Made by a program: the position numbers and the translations under genes. Below, in pieces: positions 7,973 through 15,903 of a stretch of 64,000 bases of DNA. The stretch comes from Variovorax sp. WDL1 (lineage in GTDB: Bacteria; Pseudomonadota; Gammaproteobacteria; Burkholderiales; Burkholderiaceae_C): positions 181,069 through 245,068 of the forward strand of contig NZ_LMTS01000025.1 of the NCBI RefSeq assembly GCF_001541225.1. Reading direction: 5' to 3'. A model generated the notes under the pieces. The model had not been told where the DNA came from. It saw nothing but the letters and a program-made list of their open reading frames with translations, and ran no database searches. Position 1 is the first letter of the stretch. Each line of letters opens with the position of its first letter.

Positions 7973-7996
7973 CTTTGAGGCAACACACCTCAAAGG
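7972..7996 (+). promoter_or_regulatory. hairpin covering the ribosome-binding site of the queuosine-salvage gene
   Basis: CCTTTGAGG and CCTCAAAGG form a perfect 9-bp stem with a 7-base loop (CAACACA). The 3' arm contains the AAAGG of the Shine-Dalgarno sequence (AAAGGA, 7993-7998) for the ATG at 8007, so folding would block translation. Alternatively it is a DNA operator at the promoter. The loop does not fit the preQ1-I riboswitch consensus I know. Confidence 0.5.
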
Positions 7997-8006
7997 AAAC
8001 CAGGGA

Positions 8007-8960
8007 ATGCACCCTCACCCACTTCGAAACCCCGTTCTCGTCGTCGCTGAAGCCGATTACACCCCGCACATGGTGCGCGTCGCATCGGAGGCGATTACCG
8101 CCCTCGAACGACCCTCTGACCTCGGCGCCATGGGCTCGTCCCTCGGTGCCAGCCCGCTGGCTGCGCATCCGCACATGTTCGTTCCGTATTTCATCGTCAT
8201 GAACACGATGAACTTCCAGTTCTGGGACGTCGATGCGGAGGGCCAGTTCATCCGCTATGCCCACAATGGCAAGGTCGGCGCCCTTGCAATGCAGGAAGGA
8301 TTCCACGCCGCCTGGCTCGAGGCCCTCGGCGGCCTAGGCGGTCACGGCTCCATCCACGAGCAGTGCACCGAAGTGGCCAGCCAACTGCGTTCCCGCATCG
8401 CGCACGAAGGCGTCGGCTTCATCTTCGGAGACATCCCGGCCGCTCAAGCCCGCGCCCGCATCCTTCACGAGGTGCTGGAGCCCTCGAAGCTCACCACCGC
8501 GGCTGAATTCATTGCACGGCGCGTGCTCTGGAACGGCGAACTTGCCTGGGCGGACGCGCAGGTTCTCGCGTACATGTTCCCGCTTGCGTACGGCGACCGC
8601 TACCTGAAGAAGGCCCAGCTCACCCTCATGTTTGCCGCCAGCGAGTGGAACGCACGCATGGGGGGCCAGGAGGTGCGACTCGACGTGACCGCCGCGGCCG
8701 ACTACCAGCTGCCGAAAGTCCTGCGCGCGCTGGGACTGCTCGACTACTCGCCGGCGTGGGCGGCGGCCATCGACCGACAGGAACTCATCGAGGCAGGCAG
8801 CCAGGAGGAACTGGCTATCCGTGCGGCAACCATCCTGGCTGTCAATGAACTTGCCGAACACTTCAGGTGCTCTGTGGAGGCGGTGGACTTCTGGCTATGG
8901 GCCAACCGAAACCAGGCACGCGACGCGAAATTCCACCTGACTCGGACCACCAACTACTAG
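8007..8960 (+). CDS. queuosine salvage protein, Qng1/DUF2419 family
   Basis: Qng1 proteins release the base queuine from queuosine nucleoside or 5'-phosphate so that it can be reused for tRNA modification. The 317-residue length fits. The family pattern is clear: NTMNFQFWDVDAEGQFIRYAHNG (family NxxNFxFW), MFPLAYGDRYLKKAQL, then LDVTAAADYQLPKVLRALGLLDYS, GSQEELAIRAATILAVNEL and VDFWLWANRN near the C-terminus. The ATG at 8007 is chosen for its AAAGGA; an upstream extension has no support. The gene stands alone with its own terminator (8981). No queuosine biosynthesis or transport gene is visible nearby. Confidence 0.8.
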   Translation: MHPHPLRNPVLVVAEADYTPHMVRVASEAITALERPSDLGAMGSSLGASPLAAHPHMFVPYFIVMNTMNFQFWDVDAEGQFIRYAHNGKVGALAMQEGFHAAWLEALGGLGGHGSIHEQCTEVASQLRSRIAHEGVGFIFGDIPAAQARARILHEVLEPSKLTTAAEFIARRVLWNGELAWADAQVLAYMFPLAYGDRYLKKAQLTLMFAASEWNARMGGQEVRLDVTAAADYQLPKVLRALGLLDYSPAWAAAIDRQELIEAGSQEELAIRAATILAVNELAEHFRCSVEAVDFWLWANRNQARDAKFHLTRTTNY

Positions 8961-8980
8961 GCCCCACCTCCTCGCTTCTC

Positions 8981-9010
8981 GCCCGGCTGTCACCACAGCC
9001 GGGCTTTTTT
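8981..9010 (+). terminator. terminator of the queuosine-salvage gene
   Basis: CCCGGCTGT-CACC-ACAGCCGGG stem followed by CTTTTTT. Confidence 0.88.
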
Positions 9011-9125
9011 ATGCCGGCGCCCCTGCCTAAACGGGACGGCGCCAGACCACCTGCTGGCGGTTCCTAGACGACGGACAAGGAAATATCACAACCGGAAGCT
9101 CGTCTTCCCACAACTCAAGGACACC

Positions 9126-10799
9126 ATGAGCACTGTTATCGAGAGTCGCAAGCTGACCCTTCATCCGCTGGCCATCCACACCTTCATCAAGGCGCAAGCC
9201 GGCTCGATGGGCAAGGCATTGTCCGAGTCCGTGATGAACTCGGTCGACGCCGGCGCCACACGGGTCGACATCAACGTCTCGAGCACCGAGTACACCATCG
9301 TCGATGACGGCTCGGGCTTTCTGTCGCGCGAAGAAATTTATGCCTGGTTTGAAACCCTGGGCTTTCCGCATGACGAAGGTAACCACCGCATATACGGAAA
9401 ATTCGGCCTCGGGAGAGCTCAGCAATGGGCCTACGCAAGCAACGTCTGGCACTCCAACGAGTTCCTCATGCACGTCGATGTCCAGACCAAAGGTCTCGAC
9501 TACGTGCTGCAGGAGACTGAAGCTCGCCAAGGTACCTCCATCTTCGGGAAGTTCTACAAGGCCTTGAGCGACGCGGAGCTGCTGCAGCTGGAAGCCGAGC
9601 TCGAGCGCCTCGTGCGCTACGTGCCTGGCGCTGTCTATCTGAACGCGAAGCTCATCACGAAGGACCCTGCCACCGAGGCCTGGGACCTGGAGACCAACGA
9701 GGCTTACTACCGATTTGACCCGAAGGGCTACAGCCTGGATGTCTACAACGGCGGCGTGCTGGTGAACCACTTCGGCCGCTACCGGTTCTCCTGTGCCGGC
9801 GAGGTCGTGACCAAGCCGGACTTCACGCTCAGCCTGAACGTTGCTCGCAACGACATCATGTCGAGCTGCCCTGTTTGGCCCCGCATCGCCAAGCACTTCC
9901 CCGCAACCGTGGCGAAGGAGAAGGACAAGCCTAAGGTCCGAAAGGACACCGAGGAAGAGCTGAAGGAAGTCGCCAATGCCGTGAAGGCCGGCACCAAACC
10001 GCTCTTCTCCGCGCTGGAAAACCACCCTCAGCTGGTGACGTCCGTACTCGGCCGCGGCATCAAGTACTTCGACCTCGTGTCGGACTGGCGCGCACCGGTC
10101 GTTCTGTTCGCCCCGAAGGGGGACGAGCTGGGCAAGCGGATTGTCAAGCTGCGCAAGGGTACGGCCGTCTCCCTGGACACCCTCAAGCTTTGGGGCTTTA
10201 CGGAGCCGAGCCAGCTGAAGGCAGTCTTCGCCGAAAGCTTGAAAGTGCAGGACCCTTCGCGCCTTGCGCGATTCGAGAATAACGTGTGGACCGCCGACGG
10301 ACGGGCAACCTTCCCTTCGCTGGTGAGCAACCGCATTGTCCTGGCCCATTCGGAGCTGGAGCCTGCCGAGAAGGCAGCGCAAACAGCCTTCAAGACGTCG
10401 ACCATCTACCTCGCCAAGGACCTTGCCTCGCTCGTCGAATCCCGCGGACTGGCGCTGTCGAAGGGGGCCCTGCACCTCGAGTTCGGCGATGCGCCCGACC
10501 ACCTCGCGTGGCTCGGAGACGATGGCAGCCTCGTGCTGCGTCGAAAGGAAGCCACCAAGGCGGCCGAAGGCGGCCTGGCCAAGGTCATCAGCTATCTGAT
10601 GCAGGCCTTGCGCGATGCACTCGCAGAGCCGCTCGGAGAGCGCGTGGACGAGATTTTGCTTGCGCTGGTGACGCAGACGTCGGCGGTCGGCGAATTTGCT
10701 GAAACCGCCGCGGCCAGGTACGTCTACGAGTGCAAGAAGAAAGACCTGCCGCTTCCGCAGCGCAAGCTCGCGGACCTGGCGAAGCTCGGCATCGAGTAA
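9126..10799 (+). CDS. GHKL (Hsp90/MutL-type) ATPase, 557 aa
   Basis: The N-terminal 200 residues carry the Bergerat ATP-binding fold: N-box ALSESVMNSVDAGA with E34, N38 and D41, G1-box DDGSGF (60-65), and G2-box GKFGLGRAQ (91-99). It should therefore bind and slowly hydrolyse ATP and switch conformation, as Hsp90, MutL, topoisomerase VI-B and MORC proteins do. There is no MutL endonuclease motif or histidine-kinase receiver. The rest (residues 200-557) has mixed alpha/beta segments that I cannot assign. It is monocistronic, with a TCCTAGACGACGGACAAGG box at 9062 and a strong terminator at 10811. The substrate is unknown; a role in DNA maintenance or protein remodelling is only inferred. Confidence 0.8.
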   Translation: MSTVIESRKLTLHPLAIHTFIKAQAGSMGKALSESVMNSVDAGATRVDINVSSTEYTIVDDGSGFLSREEIYAWFETLGFPHDEGNHRIYGKFGLGRAQQWAYASNVWHSNEFLMHVDVQTKGLDYVLQETEARQGTSIFGKFYKALSDAELLQLEAELERLVRYVPGAVYLNAKLITKDPATEAWDLETNEAYYRFDPKGYSLDVYNGGVLVNHFGRYRFSCAGEVVTKPDFTLSLNVARNDIMSSCPVWPRIAKHFPATVAKEKDKPKVRKDTEEELKEVANAVKAGTKPLFSALENHPQLVTSVLGRGIKYFDLVSDWRAPVVLFAPKGDELGKRIVKLRKGTAVSLDTLKLWGFTEPSQLKAVFAESLKVQDPSRLARFENNVWTADGRATFPSLVSNRIVLAHSELEPAEKAAQTAFKTSTIYLAKDLASLVESRGLALSKGALHLEFGDAPDHLAWLGDDGSLVLRRKEATKAAEGGLAKVISYLMQALRDALAEPLGERVDEILLALVTQTSAVGEFAETAAARYVYECKKKDLPLPQRKLADLAKLGIE

Positions 10800-10810
10800 T
10801 GTCATTCCAA

Positions 10811-10838
10811 CCCGACCTCTTTGAGGTCGGGTTTTTCT
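10811..10838 (+). terminator. terminator of the GHKL ATPase gene
   Basis: CCCGACCTC-TTT-GAGGTCGGG stem then TTTTTC. Confidence 0.9.
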
Positions 10839-10875
10839 TGCTAGATTCAGCTTTCTCGGGCCGCCGCCTGCCGTT

Positions 10876-10894
10876 GCTATACCGCGCATAGACC
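10876..10894 (+). promoter_or_regulatory. CTATAC-type promoter
   Basis: GCTATACCGCGCATAGACC lies 17-35 bases before the ATG at 10911 and fits the recurring box, with a degenerate second half. Confidence 0.45.
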
Positions 10895-10910
10895 ATTTTT
10901 TGGAGTATCC

Positions 10911-11225
10911 ATGTCCCGCAACAAGCAGCAATCGGTTCCCCTGTCGAAGCGCCTCATCACTTTCGGGTGCGCGTTGGCTTTTGGTTCACTCATCGTCGAC
11001 GCTCCCTGGCCGATTTACGCGATTTTTGGCTACAACATCTCGTTGAACCTCATCTTGTGCTTCGCCTTCTCTTTCGTCGCGTTCCTCGGATTCGTCCTTG
11101 GGCTCGTCGAAACCACTGCCGCTCACGCCGGTCGTCGTCGCGTAGCATCCGCTGCCGCCGTCGAGCCTGAAGCAGAAGCCGTAACATCCAGTCCCGTGGG
11201 TGAAGCGGTCATGCCGAAGGCCTAA
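10911..11225 (+). CDS. membrane protein, hypothetical (104 aa)
   Basis: A short basic N-terminus (MSRNKQQSVPLSKR) is followed by two hydrophobic helices (about residues 15-37 and 43-66), then an Ala/Glu-rich polar tail of 35 residues. TGGAGTATCC supplies the ribosome-binding site. The gene is flanked by its own promoter-like box and a terminator at 11267. Function is unknown. Confidence 0.65.
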   Translation: MSRNKQQSVPLSKRLITFGCALAFGSLIVDAPWPIYAIFGYNISLNLILCFAFSFVAFLGFVLGLVETTAAHAGRRRVASAAAVEPEAEAVTSSPVGEAVMPKA

Positions 11226-11266
11226 TTACATGGACCAGTCCATCGCTTGAGCTTTCTTCATGATTC

Positions 11267-11296
11267 AAAAGGCGCCCCCCGGCGCCTTTTTCTTTT
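11267..11296 (+). terminator. terminator
   Basis: AAAAGGCGCC-CCCC-GGCGCCTTTTTC, a strong stem with flanking A and T runs. Confidence 0.85.
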
Positions 11297-11335
11297 GATG
11301 AGAGAAAATGGACGCACTCCAGCAAAGGCCCGCGC

Positions 11336-12343
11336 GTGTCACCTACAGCCCTGAATTACTCCACCACCGCCATCGAGGAACTCGAAGCGCGCGTGCCAGG
11401 CTTGCGAGGTAACGGCTTCACCACCACCGCAGCGGTCCATGAGCAACTTGGCCAACTCCTGCGCGAAGCCGTGAAATTCAACCTGCCCGAACATGGCGAG
11501 CTCGTTGCGCTGGAAAACTCCACGGACAGCTTCTCGGAATTCATCCGGCTTCCGTTCGATGCCGTCGCGCTCGAGGCGCCCTTCCCCCAGGATAAGGAGG
11601 TATACGCCGGCGGAGGTGCGTTCCAGGAAACTGCATCCTCCAGGAGAATCGCTGCTTGCTGGTCCAGCAGCCTGGCCGAACGGTATCCGGCCTTGTGCCC
11701 CACAGGCATGAGCCGACCCGGCTTTTTTGTTGCGTCCGTGTACTACCACGACGATGCGAAGCGCTGGCTCGTAGCACCCCTGGCTTCGTTCATCCCACTG
11801 AACCCGGGCATCTGGCGAGGTGCAGAGGAGCCACTGCCAGGCTCGGACCAGTTGGAGCGCGAGTTTCTCTTGAGCCAGGGGCGCCTCAAACCAACGACGG
11901 CAACGTACGAGTGCCAGACCGTCAACCTGTGCCCGGAGATGGTCGCCCTCATGGCCCAAGAGACTGGTTCAATGGAGCAGGCCATCGCGCGTCTATCCAT
12001 CGATGTGCGTGACGAGGCGAGCACGGCGCTGGGGTTCTGCCTGACGGTCAACGCCAGCAACGTGGGCCGTGTGCGGATGCCCGCGCCTGACAAGCTGAAC
12101 AAGAAGCGCATCAAAAACGGCCGACCACCCTTCTACGAGAGCTGGGTCTTGGACCTCATGAAAGCGCCTGCTGGGCCCGCCCGGGCCGGCGGCTACGAAA
12201 TTGACGGCCAGCGCAATCCGCCCCGGCAACATCTGCGACGCGGCCATATCCGTCGCCTGGCGCCAGACCGGATTACCTTCGTTCGTCCGACGACCATCGG
12301 CGCCGGCTTACGCGGCGTTGTGGACAAGGTGTATCGCCTGTAG
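11336..12343 (+). CDS. hypothetical protein (335 aa), GTG start
   Basis: The only usable start before the conserved-looking part is the GTG at 11336; upstream ATGs at 11298 and 11308 are out of frame. The C-terminus (PPRQHLRRGHIRRLAPDRITFVRPTTIGAGLRGVVDKVYRL) is a basic pattern I know from many uncharacterised phage and plasmid proteins. The middle (FFVASVYYHDDAKRWLVAPL...) is mixed alpha/beta. No catalytic motif is evident, and no function is proposed. Confidence 0.65.
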   Translation: MSPTALNYSTTAIEELEARVPGLRGNGFTTTAAVHEQLGQLLREAVKFNLPEHGELVALENSTDSFSEFIRLPFDAVALEAPFPQDKEVYAGGGAFQETASSRRIAACWSSSLAERYPALCPTGMSRPGFFVASVYYHDDAKRWLVAPLASFIPLNPGIWRGAEEPLPGSDQLEREFLLSQGRLKPTTATYECQTVNLCPEMVALMAQETGSMEQAIARLSIDVRDEASTALGFCLTVNASNVGRVRMPAPDKLNKKRIKNGRPPFYESWVLDLMKAPAGPARAGGYEIDGQRNPPRQHLRRGHIRRLAPDRITFVRPTTIGAGLRGVVDKVYRL

Positions 12344-12363
12344 CTGCGCGTGGCCAGCGCCAA

Positions 12364-12392
12364 GAAAAAGCCGCCATCCGAAGATGGCGGCT
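12364..12392 (-). terminator. terminator of the 13358-12402 gene
   Basis: On the minus strand AGCCGCCATC-TTC-GGATGGCGGCT followed by TTTTTC. It lies between convergent genes. Confidence 0.85.
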
Positions 12393-12401
12393 CGAATGAC
12401 G

Positions 12402-13358
12402 TCAGGCGGGAGTTGACCCGGCGACGGTGTAATGCGTACCTTGCGCGAAGACCTGCTCGTCGTTTGCAATGGCCAGCCAGGTGACTGGGGCCATCGGGTG
12501 ACCTGCGAGATTGCCCGCAGGCAGTGCTTCATCGAGGATTTCGAGCTCGTTCTCGTCGAATAATGCGCCACGAAGCTCGTACTCGAAATACCGCGTGAGC
12601 GCCGAAGCGTGATACACGCTGCGAAGCTCCTCGTTGGTCAGCTTGACCCAGCCATGCACATGCACGCAGTCCAGGATGTACCGAGCCACGGTCTCCAGGG
12701 CTTCGACCGGCTCTACGACATGCTCAAGGCCGTAGGCTTTGAGCGTCACCGGCTTTCTTTCCTTGATGTCGCCTTCGCCCGGAGACATCTCGTCGATGAG
12801 CTCTGTGCTGGTTCCGTCGACTTGCACGTTCAGGTAGAGAAACGCTGCGGCCACGTCTTCTGGCACCTTGGTATCCTGTCTCAGGACACCCTTCGCAACG
12901 TCGAGCATGGCTCGGACCGCCGCTCCGTGCTTTCCGATTTCGTCGTCCCCGCACCAGCCGGTGTCGGCAATCTTTCCGGTGACCCGGTCGATGACAGACG
13001 CGATGGTGACGCTGCAGAAGTCCGCATTGCGGTCAACTTGACAGCAGACCGCGGCCTCTAGCGCGTCAGCACCCCCGAAGTCGTCCGAGTAGCGCTGATT
13101 GTTGTCTTCATAGAGGGCGTGCACGGTGTATCGCGGCTGCCCAGGCTTCCAGGCATTCGGGTCCTCCTCGGCGCGCGTGGCGGCCGGCCGATTCAGCGAG
13201 GCGAGCAGCGTACGATAGTTCTTCGCGCCGAGGGCGGTCGAAAGCGCCTCGAGAGCGATGGTGTTCTTGACCTTCACGCCCTTGGACGCAAAGAATTCGG
13301 TCATGCGGCGTGCCGACTCCTTGAAGAGGTCGACATTCGATTGTTCTTGAACTTCCAT
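12402..13358 (-). CDS. protein with N-terminal glyoxalase-associated-like helical module (318 aa)
   Basis: I start at the ATG at 13358, which has GGAGA eight bases upstream; a longer reading to 13418 lacks support. Residues 8-55 (LFKESARRMTEFFASKGVKVKNTIALEALSTALGAKNYRTLLASL) match, in pattern, the N-terminal module of the protein at 26399-25179 (AARSLEKFATSLGFELKHGQALDALATMTGFQNWAAL). This resembles a short helical domain that annotators often label glyoxalase-superfamily-related. The rest is an acidic alpha/beta region with repeated D/E clusters. No enzyme motif is seen. A CCTAGC...GGGACAAC box lies upstream (13406-13433). Confidence 0.65.
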   Translation of the reverse strand: MEVQEQSNVDLFKESARRMTEFFASKGVKVKNTIALEALSTALGAKNYRTLLASLNRPAATRAEEDPNAWKPGQPRYTVHALYEDNNQRYSDDFGGADALEAAVCCQVDRNADFCSVTIASVIDRVTGKIADTGWCGDDEIGKHGAAVRAMLDVAKGVLRQDTKVPEDVAAAFLYLNVQVDGTSTELIDEMSPGEGDIKERKPVTLKAYGLEHVVEPVEALETVARYILDCVHVHGWVKLTNEELRSVYHASALTRYFEYELRGALFDENELEILDEALPAGNLAGHPMAPVTWLAIANDEQVFAQGTHYTVAGSTPA

Positions 13359-13405
13359 GAGATTTCTCCGTTTGGCAGTTGGCCTGTTGCTTTCAAGATG
13401 TTCGC

Positions 13406-13433
13406 GTTGTCCCGACATGCCAACCGCTAGGTT
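13406..13433 (-). promoter_or_regulatory. degenerate CTAYAC/GGACAAC promoter
   Basis: On the minus strand CCTAGCGG is followed, eleven bases on, by GGGACAAC. It is weaker than other family members. Confidence 0.3.
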
Positions 13434-13591
13434 GAGTTGTCATGGGTGTTGAGATAGGTGTCCTTTGAGCCGAAGCTCGGGAGACGCTTCGTTTGCCGTG
13501 CCTTTTGCGAGGTGCGAACGGGAGGTGAAGCAACCCCAGCACAAGGCTGTTGCTCTGTGTCTAGCGACCTATACCGGAACCCGCACCCCAA
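13434..13591. other. gap without a confident gene
   Basis: No open frame here has a good start and length. The minus strand has a promoter-like GGTCGCTAGACACAG near 13560, and frames of 16 and 34 codons follow it, but neither is convincing. Confidence 0.4.
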
Positions 13592-13625
13592 GAAAAATCC
13601 CGGACCGCGTGAGCGTCCGGGATTG
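13592..13625 (-). terminator. terminator of the MoxR-DUF3150-VWA operon
   Basis: On the minus strand AATCCCGGAC and GTCCGGGATT form a 10-bp stem followed by TTTTC. It ends the three-gene operon. Confidence 0.85.
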
Positions 13626-13637
13626 GAAAAGATGTTT

Positions 13638-14969
13638 TCAGTCGACGTCGAGTTCAACCATTTCGCCGAATGGCGGTAGCTTTCCTCGGTTGCTTCCTTC
13701 TGGGACTGCCCAGAGAACCGGGTAGTCGGGTGCCTCGCAGGGAAAGGTTCCCAGCAAATCGGTCAGGTAGACCATGCAGCAGCACTCGATGTCCTCGTCC
13801 TCGACGTAGCTGAACGCGGGCTCGAAGTGCGTACCGCCGCCACCATAGGTGGTCTGGTCCAGCTCCTCTGCGACGTCGTCCACCATGTCCTGTACCTTGC
13901 GGATATGCGTGTCGATGTCAAGAACCACAACCCGTTCTGGCTTGAGCCGCTCGACGATGTCGAGAATCTCCCCGTTGAACAGGCGCCGGTAGTCGTTCTT
14001 CACCGAGCCACTGGTGTCCCGCGCGACGACCAACGTCTTCATGCTTGCCCCGCGCAGGCCTGGGAGAATGAACCCCAGGTGCAGGTAGCGGCGATTGACG
14101 ACGGCCATCGTGTAGTCCGGGGCGTGCATCGACGTTTCGACGAAGTTTTGCAGCACCGACTTCCAGTCGACCCTGCTTTTCAGCGCCTCACCGACTAGTG
14201 ACATCACGTTGCCAGGCAGGTCCCCCTGCATGTGCGTCGCCGCTTCCACGGCAAGTTGCCATTCAGTCTCCAGGCTCTTGGTCCCTTGGCCGTTCTCGGC
14301 CTCCGTGGGGGCCTGGCGGACTTCACCCAGCATCTGCGGCGGTGCGGGCGCGGCCTGCGGTTGCCCGCCCTCGCCATCCTCCTCGCCATCCTCGTCGCCG
14401 GTCTCTGGCTCGCCCGACCCGCTTCCGTTGTCCGGTGACCGGGGCTCGGGGCCTTCCTGACCCTCGGGTGAGGGGGTGGGGTCGCTGCCTCCGTCCCCGC
14501 CATCCGCGTCCCCGCCGCCACCTTCCGGTGTGGGGGGCGCGGGCGGCGGAGCCGGCGGCCGAGCTTCGAGAAGCTTCGAGTAGATGAACTCCGCGGAGAA
14601 TCCGAGGTGCTCCTTGCCTGTTGCCATGCCTTGCGGCAGTCGGAAACCCGATTTCAGGACCATCGGATGGATGGCCTCGTCGCACGCCTCGTTCCAGAGA
14701 ACTGTCTCTCGACTGTCTTGCCTCCAGGGATGGCCCGCTACGATGTGCAGGACGGTAGCCGAAATCAAGCCCTTGAGCTCAACGTCGACCAGGGTATCGA
14801 TATACCGGGGGTTGAATCCCAGCGTCACCGAATCCGTCCACATGCCCGCACACGTCGGGTCCTCGGCGAGTTTCAGGCGCAGCGCCAGAAACCCGAAGAA
14901 CGGCTGGTCGGCCAGCATGTCGGAGCGGGCCTTCATGACCCGCTTGACGTGTGCCGACTTAGGCTGCAC
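13638..14969 (-). CDS. VWA protein with DUF2201-type metallopeptidase-like N-terminus (443 aa)
   Basis: Third gene of the AAA operon. Residues 1-135 resemble the putative metallopeptidase domain of DUF2201 proteins, with HIVAGHPW at 75-82 where an HExxH would be expected; the catalytic Glu is absent, so peptidase activity is doubtful. Residues 137-215 are a Pro/Gly/Asp/Glu-rich linker. Residues 310-440 are a von Willebrand A domain with metal-site motif DTSGS (318-322) and a later TTYGGGGTHF that supplies the Thr. Such VWA proteins bind partners for MoxR ATPases to remodel. It starts at GTG with GGAG six bases upstream, overlapping the previous gene by 11 bases. Confidence 0.85.
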   Translation of the reverse strand: MQPKSAHVKRVMKARSDMLADQPFFGFLALRLKLAEDPTCAGMWTDSVTLGFNPRYIDTLVDVELKGLISATVLHIVAGHPWRQDSRETVLWNEACDEAIHPMVLKSGFRLPQGMATGKEHLGFSAEFIYSKLLEARPPAPPPAPPTPEGGGGDADGGDGGSDPTPSPEGQEGPEPRSPDNGSGSGEPETGDEDGEEDGEGGQPQAAPAPPQMLGEVRQAPTEAENGQGTKSLETEWQLAVEAATHMQGDLPGNVMSLVGEALKSRVDWKSVLQNFVETSMHAPDYTMAVVNRRYLHLGFILPGLRGASMKTLVVARDTSGSVKNDYRRLFNGEILDIVERLKPERVVVLDIDTHIRKVQDMVDDVAEELDQTTYGGGGTHFEPAFSYVEDEDIECCCMVYLTDLLGTFPCEAPDYPVLWAVPEGSNRGKLPPFGEMVELDVD

Positions 14970-15885
14970 GCTTGAGCTCCATCACCGTCGCGTTGACCGC
15001 AGGTGCGGCCATTGGCGCCGGCGGGGCACGCTTCTGGCCCATGAACGCCTGCATGACACTGAACACCGTCTTGGCTTCGTCCGCGACGCGCTTGCGCGCG
15101 CTGGGGTCGTTTTTCACCATCGCGGCGCTGACGTTGGTCAACGAGCCCTTCAGGCGGTTTGCCAGCATGTCCAGCTTTTCGTCGTTCGTCACGTTGAGCC
15201 GAGGCAGAAGGTCCGCGAGGTCGCGCACCGCTGCAATCGTCTCTTCGCGCACGTAGGCGTCCCCGTCCATCAGCTTCGCCGACAGGCGCTCGAGGCGCTC
15301 GTGCAGGTCTTCCCACATCCGGCGGTTGGCCCGTTTGAACGTGTCGCGCATGTCGGCTTCCAGCTTGGCGCAAAGGTCTTGCGCCTCCTTGTCGGCCAGG
15401 CCCAGATGCAGCATCCCTTCAGACGCCGGCATCGTCATCACCTTCATGTCGAAGTCGTACTTGTACTTGAGCGACTGCTTGTCAGGGTAGTCGCTCTCGC
15501 TGTACAGCTGGCCGAGCACCTTGCGCGCTTCTTCGCGGATACCGTCGTACTGGTCGATGAGACCGAGCACGGCGACTTCAAACTGATGCTTGAAGCCGCG
15601 CATCGCCTTCATGTAGGACTCGTAGTTTGCCGTCGGCAAGATACGCGGGCCGTCATGCATCCACGCCAGGGTGTTTTCGTAGTGGAACGTCCGCGCCGCC
15701 CGTTGGGCCGCGTAGAGCGTGTCCAGCACCTGGCACTTCGGCAGAAGGCTCTTCCAGAATCGTCCGAGGCGGCGGTCCGTCACCTGGTGGGCGTCGGTGA
15801 CCTGCTCCGAAATCTTCTTATCTTGGCGGTTGGCTTGCCACACGCTGATGTTCAGCGAAACGAGCACTGCATTCTTGATTTCCAT
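14959..15885 (-). CDS. DUF3150-like helical protein, middle gene of AAA operon (308 aa)
   Basis: Almost entirely helical with long charged helices (KISEQVTDAHQVTDRRLGRFWKSLLPK, EEARKVLGQLYSESDYPDKQSLKYKYDF). It fits the uncharacterised DUF3150 family, which I know from phage and plasmid clusters next to MoxR ATPases. AAGGA lies seven bases before the ATG. It is placed between the AAA ATPase (ends 15904) and the VWA gene (starts 14969, overlapping), so the three proteins probably act as one complex. Its role as adaptor or substrate-holder is an inference. Confidence 0.75.
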   Translation of the reverse strand: MEIKNAVLVSLNISVWQANRQDKKISEQVTDAHQVTDRRLGRFWKSLLPKCQVLDTLYAAQRAARTFHYENTLAWMHDGPRILPTANYESYMKAMRGFKHQFEVAVLGLIDQYDGIREEARKVLGQLYSESDYPDKQSLKYKYDFDMKVMTMPASEGMLHLGLADKEAQDLCAKLEADMRDTFKRANRRMWEDLHERLERLSAKLMDGDAYVREETIAAVRDLADLLPRLNVTNDEKLDMLANRLKGSLTNVSAAMVKNDPSARKRVADEAKTVFSVMQAFMGQKRAPPAPMAAPAVNATVMELKRAA

Positions 15886-15903
15886 GATTGATTCCTTGTT
15901 CGT

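Noticed and set aside
7972..7996. preQ1 riboswitch
   Set aside because: The hairpin has a 7-base loop and lacks the loop and A-rich tail of the preQ1-I consensus; kept only as a generic masking hairpin.
9027..10931. 634-codon minus-strand frame
   Set aside because: It is antisense to the GHKL ATPase; the plus strand has all the family motifs.
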